This document shows positions 23,314-32,335 of a stretch of 64,000 nucleotides of DNA, in pieces (the first letter of the stretch is position 1; the number at the start of each line of letters is the position of its first letter). The translations under genes and the position numbers were made by a program. Under the pieces are notes generated by a model, which was not told where the DNA came from, ran no database searches, and saw nothing but the letters and a program-made list of their open reading frames with translations. The DNA is from JBCCGI01 sp039029355 (GTDB lineage: Bacteria > Planctomycetota > UBA1135 > GCA-002686595), in contig JBCCGI010000008.1 in NCBI GenBank assembly GCA_039029355.1, forward strand, positions 62,001 to 126,000, written 5' to 3'.

Positions 23314-24917
23314 ATGGCCAAGCAGATCATGTTCGACGACACCGCCCGGCACAAAGTGCGGGACGGCATCGAGAAGCTCGCGAAGACGGTGCGCTGCACC
23401 CTCGGCCCCGGCGGCCGCAACGTCATCCTCCAGAAGTCCTTCGGCGCCCCTTCGGTCACGAAGGACGGCGTGTCGGTCGCGAAGGAGATCGACCTCAAGG
23501 ACCCCTTCGAGAACATGGGCGCCAAGCTCGTGCTCGAGGTCGCCAAGAAGACCAACGACGTCGCCGGCGACGGCACGACGACGGCGACGGTGCTCGCCTC
23601 GGCGATCTACGCCGAGGGCCTGAAGTACCTCGCGACGGGCGTCAACCCGGTCGCGCTGCGCAACGGCATCGACAAGGCGGTCTCCGCCGCCGTCGAGGAC
23701 ATCGCCAGCCAGGCGCGCAAGGTGAAGACCCGGGTGAGAAGGCCAGCGTGGCCTCGATCTCCGCCAACAACGACTCCGAGGTCGGCGACCTCCTGGCCGA
23801 CGCCTTCGAGAAGGTCGGCGACGAGGGCTCGATCACGATCGAAGAGGGCCGCGGTCGCGAGACCGAGCTCGAGGTCGTCGAGGGCATGGAGTTCGACAAG
23901 GGCTACCTGTCGCCCTACTTCGCCACCGACGCGGCCAAGCTGGTGGCCGAGCTCGAGGATCCGTACATCCTGATCCACGAGAAGAAGGTCTCGAACGCCC
24001 GCGACCTGATCCCCGTGCTCGAGCAGGTCGCCCAGACCGGCCGGCCGCTGCTGATCATCGCCGAGGACATCGACGGCGAGGCGCTGGCGACGCTGGTCAT
24101 CAACAAGCTGCGCGGCATCCTCAACGTCTGCGCGGTGAAGGCGCCCGGCTTCGGCGAGCGGCGCAAGGCCTACCTCGGCGACATCGCCGTGCTGACCGGC
24201 GGCACCGCGATCACCGAGGAGCTCGGGCTCTCGCTCGAGAAGGTCGCCCTGGCCCAGCTCGGCCAGACCAAGAGCGTGCGCATCACCAAGGACTCGACCA
24301 CGCTGATCTCCGGCGCAGGCAAGAAGAAGATGGTCCAGGAGCGCTGCGCGCAGATCCGCAAGCAGATGGAGAAGACCAAGTCCGACTACGACCGCGAGAA
24401 GCTCGAAGAGCGCCTTGCCAAGCTGCTCGGCGGCGTCGCGGTCATCAAGGTCGGCGGCGACACCGAGGCCGAGATGAAGTCCAAGAAGGACCTCGTCGAG
24501 GACGCGCTGAACGCCACCCGCGCCGCGATCGAAGAGGGCATCGTGCCCGGCGGCGGCGTCGCGCTGCTGCGCTCGGCCGGCTCGGTCGAGGGCGCCCGCA
24601 CCAAGGGCGAGGAGCGCTTCGGCCGCATGATCATCGAGCACGCGCTCCGCGCGCCGCTGCGCGAGATCGCCTACAACGCGGGCGAGGACGGCTCGGTCGT
24701 CGTCGAGACCGTCTGCGAGGCGAAGGGTGCTCAGGGCTACAACGCGCTGCAGCACAAGTACGGCGACATGTTCAAGTTCGGGATCATCGATCCCGCCAAG
24801 GTCGTCCGCTCGGCGCTCCAGAACGCGGCCTCGATCGCCGGCCTCCTGCTCACCACCAACTCGATGGTGACCGAGCTCAAGGAGGAGAAGGACGCGGTCG
24901 ACGGGAGCGTTGCCTGA
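23314..24917 (+). pseudogene. groEL: Chaperonin GroEL, copy 2, interrupted by a single-base frameshift
   Basis: The reading frame opens normally (MAKQIMFDDTARHKVRDG, AGDGTTTATVL) and continues to about residue 138, where the frame shifts. In the shifted frame SISANNDSEVGDLL and the rest of GroEL follow to a normal stop. Restoring one C in the ACCCGGG run at 23729-23731 rejoins both parts as KVKTPGEKASVAS, giving a 534-residue protein. The C-terminus lacks a GGM tail. If the base is truly missing the product is non-functional; a sequencing or assembly slip in the short C-run is at least as likely, since the whole downstream frame is free of other damage. Confidence 0.9.
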
Positions 24918-24930
24918 TCCGTCGTCCCCA

Positions 24931-24959
24931 CGCGGCGGGGCCCCCTAGGCCCCGCCGCG
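24931..24959 (+). terminator. Perfect 12-bp hairpin between groEL2 and dnaJ
   Basis: CGCGGCGGGGCC (24931-24942) pairs with GGCCCCGCCGCG (24948-24959) around a five-base loop. No U-run follows. It may attenuate or stabilise the transcript between the chaperonin and the dnaJ-grpE genes. Confidence 0.55.
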
Positions 24960-24979
24960 CCTACCGGGAGAGCCAGCCG

Positions 24980-26116
24980 ATGAGCGACAAGCGCGACTAC
25001 TACGAGGTCCTCGGCGTCGAGCGCGGCGCTTCGCAGGACGACATCAAGCGCTCCTACCGCAAGCTCGCGCTCAAGCTCCACCCGGACCAGAACCAGGACA
25101 ACCCCGACGCCGAGACGCAGTTCAAGGAGGCCGCAGAGGCCTACGACGTGCTCGGCGACGCGGACAAGCGCGCCAAGTACGACCAGTTCGGCCACGCCGC
25201 CTTCGGTCAGGGCGGCATGGGCGGCGGCGGCCGCTTCACCAACGTCGAGGACATCTTCGAGGCCTTCGGCGACATCTTCGGCGGCGGCGGAGGCGGCATC
25301 TTCGGCGACCTGTTCGGCGGCGGCCGCCGCGGGCAGCGCCAGGGGCCGCGGCCCGGCCGCGACCTGCGCATCGTGCTCGATCTGACGCTCGAGGAGATCG
25401 ACGAGGGCGTCGAGCGCACCATCGCCATCAAGCGCCAGGAGCACTGCGACAGCTGCCAGGGCAGCGGCGCCAAGCCCGGCACCGCGCCGGTGCAGTGCTC
25501 GACCTGTGGCGGCCGCGGCCAGGTCCACCGCAGCCAGGGCTTCTTCACGATGGCGTCCACCTGCCCGCGCTGCCGCGGCGCCGGCAAGATGATCGAGTCG
25601 CCCTGCACCAGCTGCAACGGCGCCGGACGCCAGGGCGAGCGCAACGAGATCCGCATCGACGTCCCCGCCGGCGTCGAGGAGGGCATGCGCATCCGCGTGC
25701 CCGGCGCCGGCGACGCGGGAGAGCCCGGCGGCCGCCGCGGCGACCTCTACTGCGTCATCCGCGAGCGCGAGCACAAGGTCTTCCAGCGCTCCGGCCCGGA
25801 CGTGATGACCGAGGTGCCGTTCTCGTTCGCGCAGCTGACCATGGGCGACAAGGTCGAGATCCCGACCCTGCGCGGGCGCGTCGAGATGAACATCCCGGCC
25901 GGCACGCCCAGCGGCAAGGTCTTCCGCCTGCGCGGCCAGGGCCTGCCCGGCTTCGAGAGCCGCGGGCGCGGCGACCAGCTGGTGCGCGTCTTCATCGAGG
26001 TGCCGAAGAAGCTCACCGACCGGCAGAAGGAGCTCCTCACCGAGTTCGCCGAGATCGAATCCCAGCGCTCGGGCTCGCGCTCCTTCTTCGAGAAGATCGT
26101 CGACTACTTCAACTGA
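24980..26116 (+). CDS. dnaJ: Chaperone protein DnaJ
   Basis: 378 residues with all DnaJ parts in order. J domain (1-70) with the HPD triad at residues 34-36; a Gly/Phe-rich linker (about 75-118, GGGGGGIFGDLFGGG); a zinc domain with four CxxCxGxG-type motifs (CDSCQGSG, CSTCGGRG, CPRCRGAG, CTSCNGAG); and the C-terminal substrate-binding domains. It works with DnaK, which is not in this window, and GrpE, whose gene follows after 25 bases. Confidence 0.97.
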   Translation: MSDKRDYYEVLGVERGASQDDIKRSYRKLALKLHPDQNQDNPDAETQFKEAAEAYDVLGDADKRAKYDQFGHAAFGQGGMGGGGRFTNVEDIFEAFGDIFGGGGGGIFGDLFGGGRRGQRQGPRPGRDLRIVLDLTLEEIDEGVERTIAIKRQEHCDSCQGSGAKPGTAPVQCSTCGGRGQVHRSQGFFTMASTCPRCRGAGKMIESPCTSCNGAGRQGERNEIRIDVPAGVEEGMRIRVPGAGDAGEPGGRRGDLYCVIREREHKVFQRSGPDVMTEVPFSFAQLTMGDKVEIPTLRGRVEMNIPAGTPSGKVFRLRGQGLPGFESRGRGDQLVRVFIEVPKKLTDRQKELLTEFAEIESQRSGSRSFFEKIVDYFN

Positions 26117-26141
26117 CCGCCAGACGAGCAACCAGCGAACC

Positions 26142-26729
26142 ATGGGCCGCAAGACGAAGAAGAAGGACCAGGCCGAGGCCGAGGCGCGCAAGCAGGACGC
26201 CGAGTCCGGCGAGGCCGTGTCCGAGCTCGAGGCGCTGCGCGCCGAGCGCGACGACTACCACGCCCGCTGGCAGCGCGCGGCGGCCGACTACCAGAACCTG
26301 CGCCGCCGCGAGCTGACCGACAGCGAGGACCGCGTCCGCCGCACGATGCAGCCGCTGCTCGAGAAGATGCTCTTCGTGCTCGACTACCTCGACATGGCGC
26401 TCGCCTGCCCGACGACGAACGACGAGAGCAAGAACCTCGCCGTCGGCGTGCGCCTGACGCGCGACCAGTTCCTCCAGGCGCTCGAGCAGGAGGAGGTCCG
26501 CCCGATCCCCACCGCCGAGGCCTTCGATCCCGCGCTGCACGAAGCGACCGCGACGGTCGAGCGCGACGACCTCGCCCCCGGCACGATCGTCGACGTCGTG
26601 CGCACCGGCTACACCTGGCGCGGCGACGTGCTGCGGTACGCCCACGTCACGGTGGCGGCCGAGCCGGCCACGGGCGACGAGGCCCCCGCGGACGACACCG
26701 CGCCGGCGGCCGAAGACGGCCAGGGCTAG
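26142..26729 (+). CDS. grpE: Nucleotide exchange factor GrpE
   Basis: A 195-residue protein. A charged N-terminal coiled coil (KKKDQAEAEARKQDAE...) is followed by the family core: RAAADYQNLRRR, EKMLFVLDYLD, and the beta domain with FDPALHEAT and GTIVDVVRTGYTW. The acidic, Ala-rich last 25 residues are extra. The order dnaJ-grpE is reversed relative to the commonest grpE-dnaK-dnaJ arrangement. Confidence 0.95.
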   Translation: MGRKTKKKDQAEAEARKQDAESGEAVSELEALRAERDDYHARWQRAAADYQNLRRRELTDSEDRVRRTMQPLLEKMLFVLDYLDMALACPTTNDESKNLAVGVRLTRDQFLQALEQEEVRPIPTAEAFDPALHEATATVERDDLAPGTIVDVVRTGYTWRGDVLRYAHVTVAAEPATGDEAPADDTAPAAEDGQG

Positions 26730-26737
26730 CACGCGCG

Positions 26738-27010
26738 ATGCCGACCTACGACTACGTCTGCGACGCGTGCGGGCACACGCTCGAGATCTTCCAGTCGATG
26801 ACCGAGTCGCCCAAGCGCAAGTGCCCCTCCTGCGGCAGGCTGAAGCTGCGCCGCCAGATCGGCACCGGCGGGGGCATCCTGTTCAAGGGCAGCGGCTTCT
26901 ACGAGACCGACTACCGCTCCGAGTCGTACCGCAAGGACGCGGCGGCCGACAAGCCGAAGACGGAGAAGTCCGAGGGCAAGAAGGACGGCGGGAAGAAGAA
27001 GAGCGACTAG
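26738..27010 (+). CDS. FmdB family zinc-ribbon protein
   Basis: 90 residues. The N-terminal half is the FmdB/CxxC zinc ribbon: MPTYDYVCDACGHTLEIFQSM and KCPSCG, then LRRQIGTGGGILFKGSGFYETDY, the family's C-terminal signature. A Lys/Asp/Gly-rich tail ends the protein. The function of the family is unsettled (proposed regulatory). It lies eight bases after grpE, and its stop codon overlaps that of the convergent minus-strand remnant (CTAG shared). Confidence 0.92.
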   Translation: MPTYDYVCDACGHTLEIFQSMTESPKRKCPSCGRLKLRRQIGTGGGILFKGSGFYETDYRSESYRKDAAADKPKTEKSEGKKDGGKKKSD

Positions 27011-28192
27011 GTCTCGCTTCCCGGATCGAACCAGAGGTCCGGGTGGCTCGTAAGCGGCAGCGAGCGGACGCCGCCGCCGCCCCGGACGACGACCTCCGCC
27101 GACATGGGATACTCCCTTCCTGCCTGGGGAATCAGAACCTCCGGGCAGACCCCGTCGAGCGACTCTAGCTTGTGCGGGGCGGGCGCGCGCATGCGCCCGA
27201 AAGGCCCCAGACACCACGTGCTTCCGGCCGGCGCGTTCCAGTCTCCGAGGGCCATCGTGACGACGCCCGGAGCCGGCGCGATCGTCTCCCCCCAGCCGCG
27301 GGGCGCCCGGCCAGGCAACGTCGATGCGGAGGTCGCGCACGCGGTCCGTCTCCGCGTCCCCGTCAAAGACGAACGTGTGCTCGACGGCGAGCTCCGCGCT
27401 CCCGGCGAAGAAATCGAGCCGCAGGACGAACTGGCCCAGCTGCTCGCCGGGATCGTCCGGCGAGCGGTACGCGCCCTGCACGCGCAGCCCGACCCGCAGG
27501 TCGTGGCGCGTCTCGAACGTGACCCCTTCGTCGCACCACGCGACCAGCTCCGGCGCGCCCGGCGCGTCGACCTCGCGGGCTAGCGCAAACGACATGGCGC
27601 CGTGCTCCTCGGCGTCTCCAGCCGGCGACAGGCGGCGGAGCTCGAAGCGGCCCTGCGCGCGCAGCTCGAACGCCGCCGGCCCCACGTCGACGCGCAGCAC
27701 GCCGTCGCCCACGTCCTCGACGACGACGCGCTCCGGCGGCTCCGGGCTGGGGTGCGGCACCAGCTCGTAGCGCGTCGCGGGCGTGTGGCGCGTCGTATCG
27801 AGCACGGCGTCGACGCCCAGCCACCGCACGCTCGCGTCCTCGTCCGCGCCCCAGGAGGCGAGGCGCGCGACGCGGGTGGGGAGCAGGCGCGACGAGTCTC
27901 CGTCGACGGCGCGGATCGCCATCGCCTCCGGCGCGAGCTCGTCGAGCGGGCCGAGCGTCGCGAGCACCGCACCCGGAAGGCCCTGCAGGAATCCCAGGGT
28001 CGAGGTGTCGAGCGCGTAGAAGGGTCCCACGCCCAGCAGCGAGCGCAGGTGGGACGGCACGCGCAGGAACGAGATCAACCGCCCCTCCGGAAGGGGGACG
28101 CCGAAGCGCAGCGGCACGAGGCGCGCCCCCGGGCCCTCGGGGACGTCGACGAGGAGCGGGACCGACCAGTCTTCCGCGATCTGGAGGCTCAT
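27007..28192 (-). pseudogene. PcRGLX-like (exo-rhamnogalacturonan lyase family) remnant, frameshifted and short
   Basis: The N-terminal part (start ATG 28192) reads as the RIFT-barrel domain of PcRGLX-like polysaccharide lyases: LVPLRFGVPLPEGRL, LRLDFFAGSAELAVEHTF and FDGDAETDRVRDLRI. In the interval 27287-27312 (six-C run and a GC-rich stretch) the frame is lost. The sense reading continues in another frame (APRGWGETIAPAPG, MALGDWNAPAG) to a TAG at 27009-27007. Rejoined it would be about 395 residues, far shorter than the ~900 usual for the family, so the catalytic part is missing as well. Either a decayed gene or a short paralogue with a sequencing slip. Confidence 0.7.
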
Positions 28193-28382
28193 GCGGGTGA
28201 AAGAGGGCGCCGATGCGTTCGGTCGCCCCTTGCAGACACCACGACGTCGCCTGCGCCGGTCCGCCACCACGCGGGCAGGTCTTCCGCCCGCCCCGGTCCG
28301 GCGGCCGGCGGAAAGGCCGCCGCGACGCGGCGCCCCCCCCGGAGCGCAGGCCCGGCCTACCGGGTCCGCGCCGCCCCCACGC

Positions 28383-29129
28383 TCACTCCTGGCCCGTGCT
28401 CGCCTCTAGCCACCGCAGCCGCCGCGTCGCCGACGCGAAGTCCGGGTTGCCCTCGGCGCTCTTGCGGTAGAACGCCAGGGCCTCGTCGGGGCGCCCCTGG
28501 GCCTCGAAGATCAGGCCGCGGTGGTAGTCCGCCTTCCAGGTGCCCTCCCCCTCGGCGCGGAAGCGGTCCGCGAGGTCGAGCTCGGCCAGCGCCTCGTCGT
28601 AGTCGCCGAGCAGGTAGAGGACGCCCCCGTTGGCTTCCCTCAGGCTCGGCTCGTCCGGCGTCAGCTCGATCTGCTCGGCGAGCCGGCGGCGCGCGTAGGG
28701 CAGATTGCCGCCTTCGGCGGCGATGCGCACGCGGAGGAGCACGGCCGGCACGTGGGCGGGATCCAGGCGCAGGGCCTGGTCGAGCAGCTTCTGTGCCCCG
28801 ACCGGGTCACGGCGCTCGTAGGCGAGCGACGCGCTCGCCACCAGCACCGGAACGTGGCGCGGGAAGGTCAGCGCGAGGCTCTGGATCTCGCGCGCGATCT
28901 GGGCTTCGCGTATGCCGTCGCCCGTCCCCGGCTCCTCGGTTGCGAACTCGCCGCCGCGGGCGTCGCGCAGCTCGTCGAGCAGGCGCGCGAGCTCCTCGTC
29001 GGGAGAGGGCACGTGGCCCGGTGCCGGCGTGAGGCAGGCGGACAGCGAGAACAGGGTTACGAGCGCGGCGACGAACGCGGCTCGACGAAGCTGGAAACGA
29101 GGCGACATCGGGTGGATCGGGCGGGTCAT
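28383..29129 (-). CDS. tadD: TPR lipoprotein of the Tad pilus locus (TadD-like)
   Basis: 248 residues. Start ATG 29129 overlaps the tadC stop codon (ATGA). A signal peptide with lipobox LFSLSAC gives an outer- or inner-membrane lipoprotein. The rest is four or five tetratricopeptide repeats (for example ALRLDPAHVPAVLLRVRIA, YLLGDYDEALAELDLA, GRPDEALAFYRKS). TadD-type TPR lipoproteins assist secretin assembly in Tad systems; the name rests on position in the operon plus architecture, not on sequence identity that I can measure. Last gene of the operon. Confidence 0.75.
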   Translation of the reverse strand: MTRPIHPMSPRFQLRRAAFVAALVTLFSLSACLTPAPGHVPSPDEELARLLDELRDARGGEFATEEPGTGDGIREAQIAREIQSLALTFPRHVPVLVASASLAYERRDPVGAQKLLDQALRLDPAHVPAVLLRVRIAAEGGNLPYARRRLAEQIELTPDEPSLREANGGVLYLLGDYDEALAELDLADRFRAEGEGTWKADYHRGLIFEAQGRPDEALAFYRKSAEGNPDFASATRRLRWLEASTGQE

Positions 29130-30085
29130 TGGGCTCCCGACATCACGCCGTCGGCGATGCGGAGGAACTCGGCGAGGGCCGGGCCAAAGGTGTACACGAA
29201 GATCCCTGGCAGAAAGCACAGCACGAGCGGAACGGCGAGCTTGGTGGGAAGGGTCTGGGCGCGCTGGATCGCGATCTCACGGCGGCGGCTCCAGACCTCG
29301 TCGGCCTGCCTGCGGAGGCTCTCGGCCACGCCGCCGCCGACGTTCTCGGAGTGCACCATGGCGGACACGAAGGTCGAGACCGAGATCACGTCGAGCCGGC
29401 GCGCGAGCGCGCGGAAGCACTCGAGGCGCGACACTCCGGCCTGCGTCTCGCTGCGGAACAGCCGCAGCTCGCTCGCCAGCGGCCGTCCCGGATCCATCGA
29501 CTTGAGGATGCGCTCGATGGCCGCGTCGAAGCCCAGGCCCGACTCGACCAGGGTGGCGAGCAGCGCGAGCGTCATCGGCAGGTCCTGCTCGACGCTCTGC
29601 ACGATGGCCTGACGGCGCGCGCGCACGCGCAGCAGCGGCAGGCTGCCGATCACCAGGAAGAGGATCAGCGGACCGAGCGTCAGGATCGGCGCGAGGAAGT
29701 CGCCCAGGCCGCCGGGAATCTCCAGCAGCCACTCGCGTCCCACCGCGAGGTACGACGACGTCGCGACGACGAACGCGATGATCGTCGCCAGCACCAACGC
29801 GACGCCCTGCTGGAGCAGGTAGCTCTGCACGGCTCCGCTGCCGCGGAAGCCCGATACCGAGAGCCACGCCTCGAGCCAGGACGACCAGCCGCGTTCGGCC
29901 TCGTCCTCGGGGTGCACGCGCTGGGGCATGACCGGCGCGGCCGAGGAGCGTCGCGCCTCGGCGAACAGCCGCCCGCGCGCGCGCCGCCGCATCGACGCGG
30001 TGGCGGCAAAACGCCAGACCGCGACCAACCCGATGCCGGCCGGAACCAGGAGCCAGGCGGCGTTGGCGGGCACGGCGGCGATCAA
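29126..30085 (-). CDS. tadC: Tad pilus inner-membrane platform protein TadC
   Basis: About 319 residues. No ATG suits; TTG 30085 overlaps the tadB stop (TTGA), and a GTG five codons on is the alternative. It is a GspF-type (T2SSF domain) platform protein with hydrophobic segments near residues 8-25, 112-140, 155-180 and 285-310. The T2SSF core shows LPMTLALLATLVESGLGFDAAI and SVSTFVSAMVHSENVGGGVAESLR. It forms the membrane platform together with TadB. Confidence 0.93.
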   Translation of the reverse strand: MIAAVPANAAWLLVPAGIGLVAVWRFAATASMRRRARGRLFAEARRSSAAPVMPQRVHPEDEAERGWSSWLEAWLSVSGFRGSGAVQSYLLQQGVALVLATIIAFVVATSSYLAVGREWLLEIPGGLGDFLAPILTLGPLILFLVIGSLPLLRVRARRQAIVQSVEQDLPMTLALLATLVESGLGFDAAIERILKSMDPGRPLASELRLFRSETQAGVSRLECFRALARRLDVISVSTFVSAMVHSENVGGGVAESLRRQADEVWSRRREIAIQRAQTLPTKLAVPLVLCFLPGIFVYTFGPALAEFLRIADGVMSGAQ

Positions 30086-30891
30086 ACCTCGATCCTCGTC
30101 ATGGTCGAGATCCAGAAGAGCCCGACCGCCTGCAGCAGGATGGAGAGCCCGATGAACATCGAGCCGAGCTCCGAGCTCGCGAACGTCTGGACGCGGTCGG
30201 GATAGTTGTTCCACATCAGGAGCGCGAGGCCGTACGTGACGGCCAGCACACCGACAACCGACACCTGCGTCTCGATGATCTGCGACTTGATGCGGCGCGC
30301 GACGTCGACCCGGTCGCGGATCGTGCGGCCGACGTTCGACAGCGTGGTCGCGAGGCTGCCGCCGCCCTCCCAGTGGGCGGCGAGCGTCAGCGTGAAGAGG
30401 CGGAAGCTCTCGAGCGGCACGCGCTGCTCCAGGCTCGTGAGCACCGCCTCGGGCTGCTCGCCCAGCTGCACCCGGTCGAGGAGCTCCTGCAGGTAGCGCC
30501 GCAAGGGCTGGCGCGACTCCGCCGCCGCGCTGTTGATGGCCTCGGCGAGGCCGCCACCGGCGCGCAGGGTGCTGACCATCAGGTCGATCGAGTCGGCGAG
30601 CTGATACTCAAACCGCGACATGCGGCGCGACGCGAGCGTGCGCAGCAGGATCGACATCGCGACGCCGGCGACCGCTCCCGTCGCCCCGGCGATCCAGGGG
30701 ATCACGCCGGTGGTCAGGAACAGCGCGACGGCCACGACGAGGCCGACAACCCACGGAATCACGGGGTGCTCGCGCACCAACGACCGGCGGTCGTCGGCGC
30801 CCGCGGCGTCGGTCTCCCGCGGCGGCCGGAGGACCGTCGCCGCGAGGGCGACGAGCACCAGCACCAGCAGGATCGTCAGAAGCGGGACCAT
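30082..30891 (-). CDS. tadB: Tad pilus inner-membrane platform protein TadB
   Basis: 269 residues with N-terminal membrane spans (about residues 3-22, 46-85) and C-terminal ones (about 205-225, 245-265), bracketing a cytoplasmic T2SSF domain: QLADSIDLMVSTLRAGGGLAEAI, LAAHWEGGGSLATTLSNVGRTIRDR. Partner of TadC in the assembly platform. It is 13 bases downstream of tadA. Confidence 0.94.
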   Translation of the reverse strand: MVPLLTILLVLVLVALAATVLRPPRETDAAGADDRRSLVREHPVIPWVVGLVVAVALFLTTGVIPWIAGATGAVAGVAMSILLRTLASRRMSRFEYQLADSIDLMVSTLRAGGGLAEAINSAAAESRQPLRRYLQELLDRVQLGEQPEAVLTSLEQRVPLESFRLFTLTLAAHWEGGGSLATTLSNVGRTIRDRVDVARRIKSQIIETQVSVVGVLAVTYGLALLMWNNYPDRVQTFASSELGSMFIGLSILLQAVGLFWISTMTRIEV

Positions 30892-30904
30892 CGCTGGCTT
30901 CGCC

Positions 30905-32335
30905 TCAGCCGGCCGGAGCCTGGAAGAGCGACATCGGGACCTCGATGCCGACGCCGCGAAGCTGCTCGACGAAGCGCGGCACGATGCCGGTCGCGGCGTA
31001 GCGCCACGCGACCTCGCCCGTCACCGGCGAGTGGCCGCGGCCGAGGGTGAAGATGTCCTGGAGGAGCGGCACCCCGCTCTCCATCCCCGTGATCTCCGCG
31101 ATCGATGCGATCCGGCGCCCGCCGTCGTCGCAGCGGCGGACGTGGACCACCAGGTCGAGGGCCGAGGTCATCTGCTCGCGGATCGCCCGCGAGGGCAGCT
31201 CGGCGCCCGCCATCAGCACCATCGTCTCCAGACGCGAGAGCGCGTCGCGCGCCGAGTTGGCGTGGATCGTGCACATGCCGCCCTCGTGGCCGGTGTTCAT
31301 CGCCTGGAGCATGTCCAGCGCCTCGGCCGAGCGGACCTCACCGACGATCACGCGCGAGGGCCGCATCCGCAGCGCGTTGACGACCAGGTCGCGGGCGGTG
31401 ATCAGCCCGCGCCCCTCGGCGTTCATCGGGCGCGTTTCCATGCGCACGACGTGCTCCTGGTCGAGCACGAGCTCGGCCGTGTCCTCGATCGTGATGACGC
31501 GCTCGTCGCGCGGAATCGACTCGGCCATCACCGAGAGCAGCGTCGACTTGCCCGCGCCGGTGCCGCCCGAGATCAGCACGTTCTTGCGGTGGCGGACCGC
31601 CAGCGTGAGGAAGCGCGCCATGTCGTCCGACAGCATCCCGAGCCGCAGCAGGTCACCCCCGCGCAACCCGTTGCGCCCGAAGCGCCGGATCGAGAGGGTC
31701 GGACCGTCGAGCGTCACCGGGGGCAGCGTGGCGTTCACGCGGCTGCCGTCGCTCAGGCGCAGGTCAACCATCGGCGAGGACTGGTCGATCCGCCGCCCGA
31801 CGCGCATCGCCAGGCGCTCGATGATGCGGCGGATGTGATCGTCGTCGCGGAAGCGGATGTCGGTCTTCTCGAGGCGACCGAAGCGCTCGATGTACACCTG
31901 GTCGTGCCCGTTCACCAGGATGTCGGTGATCGCCGGGTCGGACATCAGCGGCGCGAGCGGCCCGATCCCCAGCGCCTCCTCGACCAGCTCCTGGGCGAGG
32001 TGGTCGTGCTCGGACTCGGTGATCGGCAGGTCCTCGGAGGCGAGCACGGCCCGCACGAACTCCTCGACCGCCTCCTCGACGACCTCCTCGCCGGCGCCGA
32101 GCAGGTTCCGGCGCTGGAGCTCGTCGATCACGCGCTGTTGGAGGTCCGCCTTGACGGACACGTAGTCGGTCGGAGCCGCGGGCGCCGCGCTCCGGCTCCG
32201 CGTCGCGGGCGCCGGGGCCGTTCCGGCGTGCGAGCGCGAGAGCGCGCTCAGCGCCGGGCGCCGCTGGAACAACGCGCGGACGTCGTCGTTGCCCGCCTCC
32301 GGCTCCGCGGCCGACTCTCGCGACGGGTCTACCAT
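30905..32335 (-). CDS. tadA: Tad pilus assembly ATPase TadA/CpaF
   Basis: A 476-residue secretion ATPase that powers Flp pilus assembly. After a low-complexity Ala/Pro/Arg stretch (residues 25-58) comes the CpaF N-terminal domain, then Walker A GGTGAGKS (257-264), the Asp-box ITIEDTAEL, Walker B RVIVGEVRSAEALDML and the His box MNTGHEGGMCTIHANS. Start ATG 32335 overlaps the end of tadZ by seven bases, which supports it. All catalytic motifs are intact. Confidence 0.96.
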   Translation of the reverse strand: MVDPSRESAAEPEAGNDDVRALFQRRPALSALSRSHAGTAPAPATRSRSAAPAAPTDYVSVKADLQQRVIDELQRRNLLGAGEEVVEEAVEEFVRAVLASEDLPITESEHDHLAQELVEEALGIGPLAPLMSDPAITDILVNGHDQVYIERFGRLEKTDIRFRDDDHIRRIIERLAMRVGRRIDQSSPMVDLRLSDGSRVNATLPPVTLDGPTLSIRRFGRNGLRGGDLLRLGMLSDDMARFLTLAVRHRKNVLISGGTGAGKSTLLSVMAESIPRDERVITIEDTAELVLDQEHVVRMETRPMNAEGRGLITARDLVVNALRMRPSRVIVGEVRSAEALDMLQAMNTGHEGGMCTIHANSARDALSRLETMVLMAGAELPSRAIREQMTSALDLVVHVRRCDDGGRRIASIAEITGMESGVPLLQDIFTLGRGHSPVTGEVAWRYAATGIVPRFVEQLRGVGIEVPMSLFQAPAG

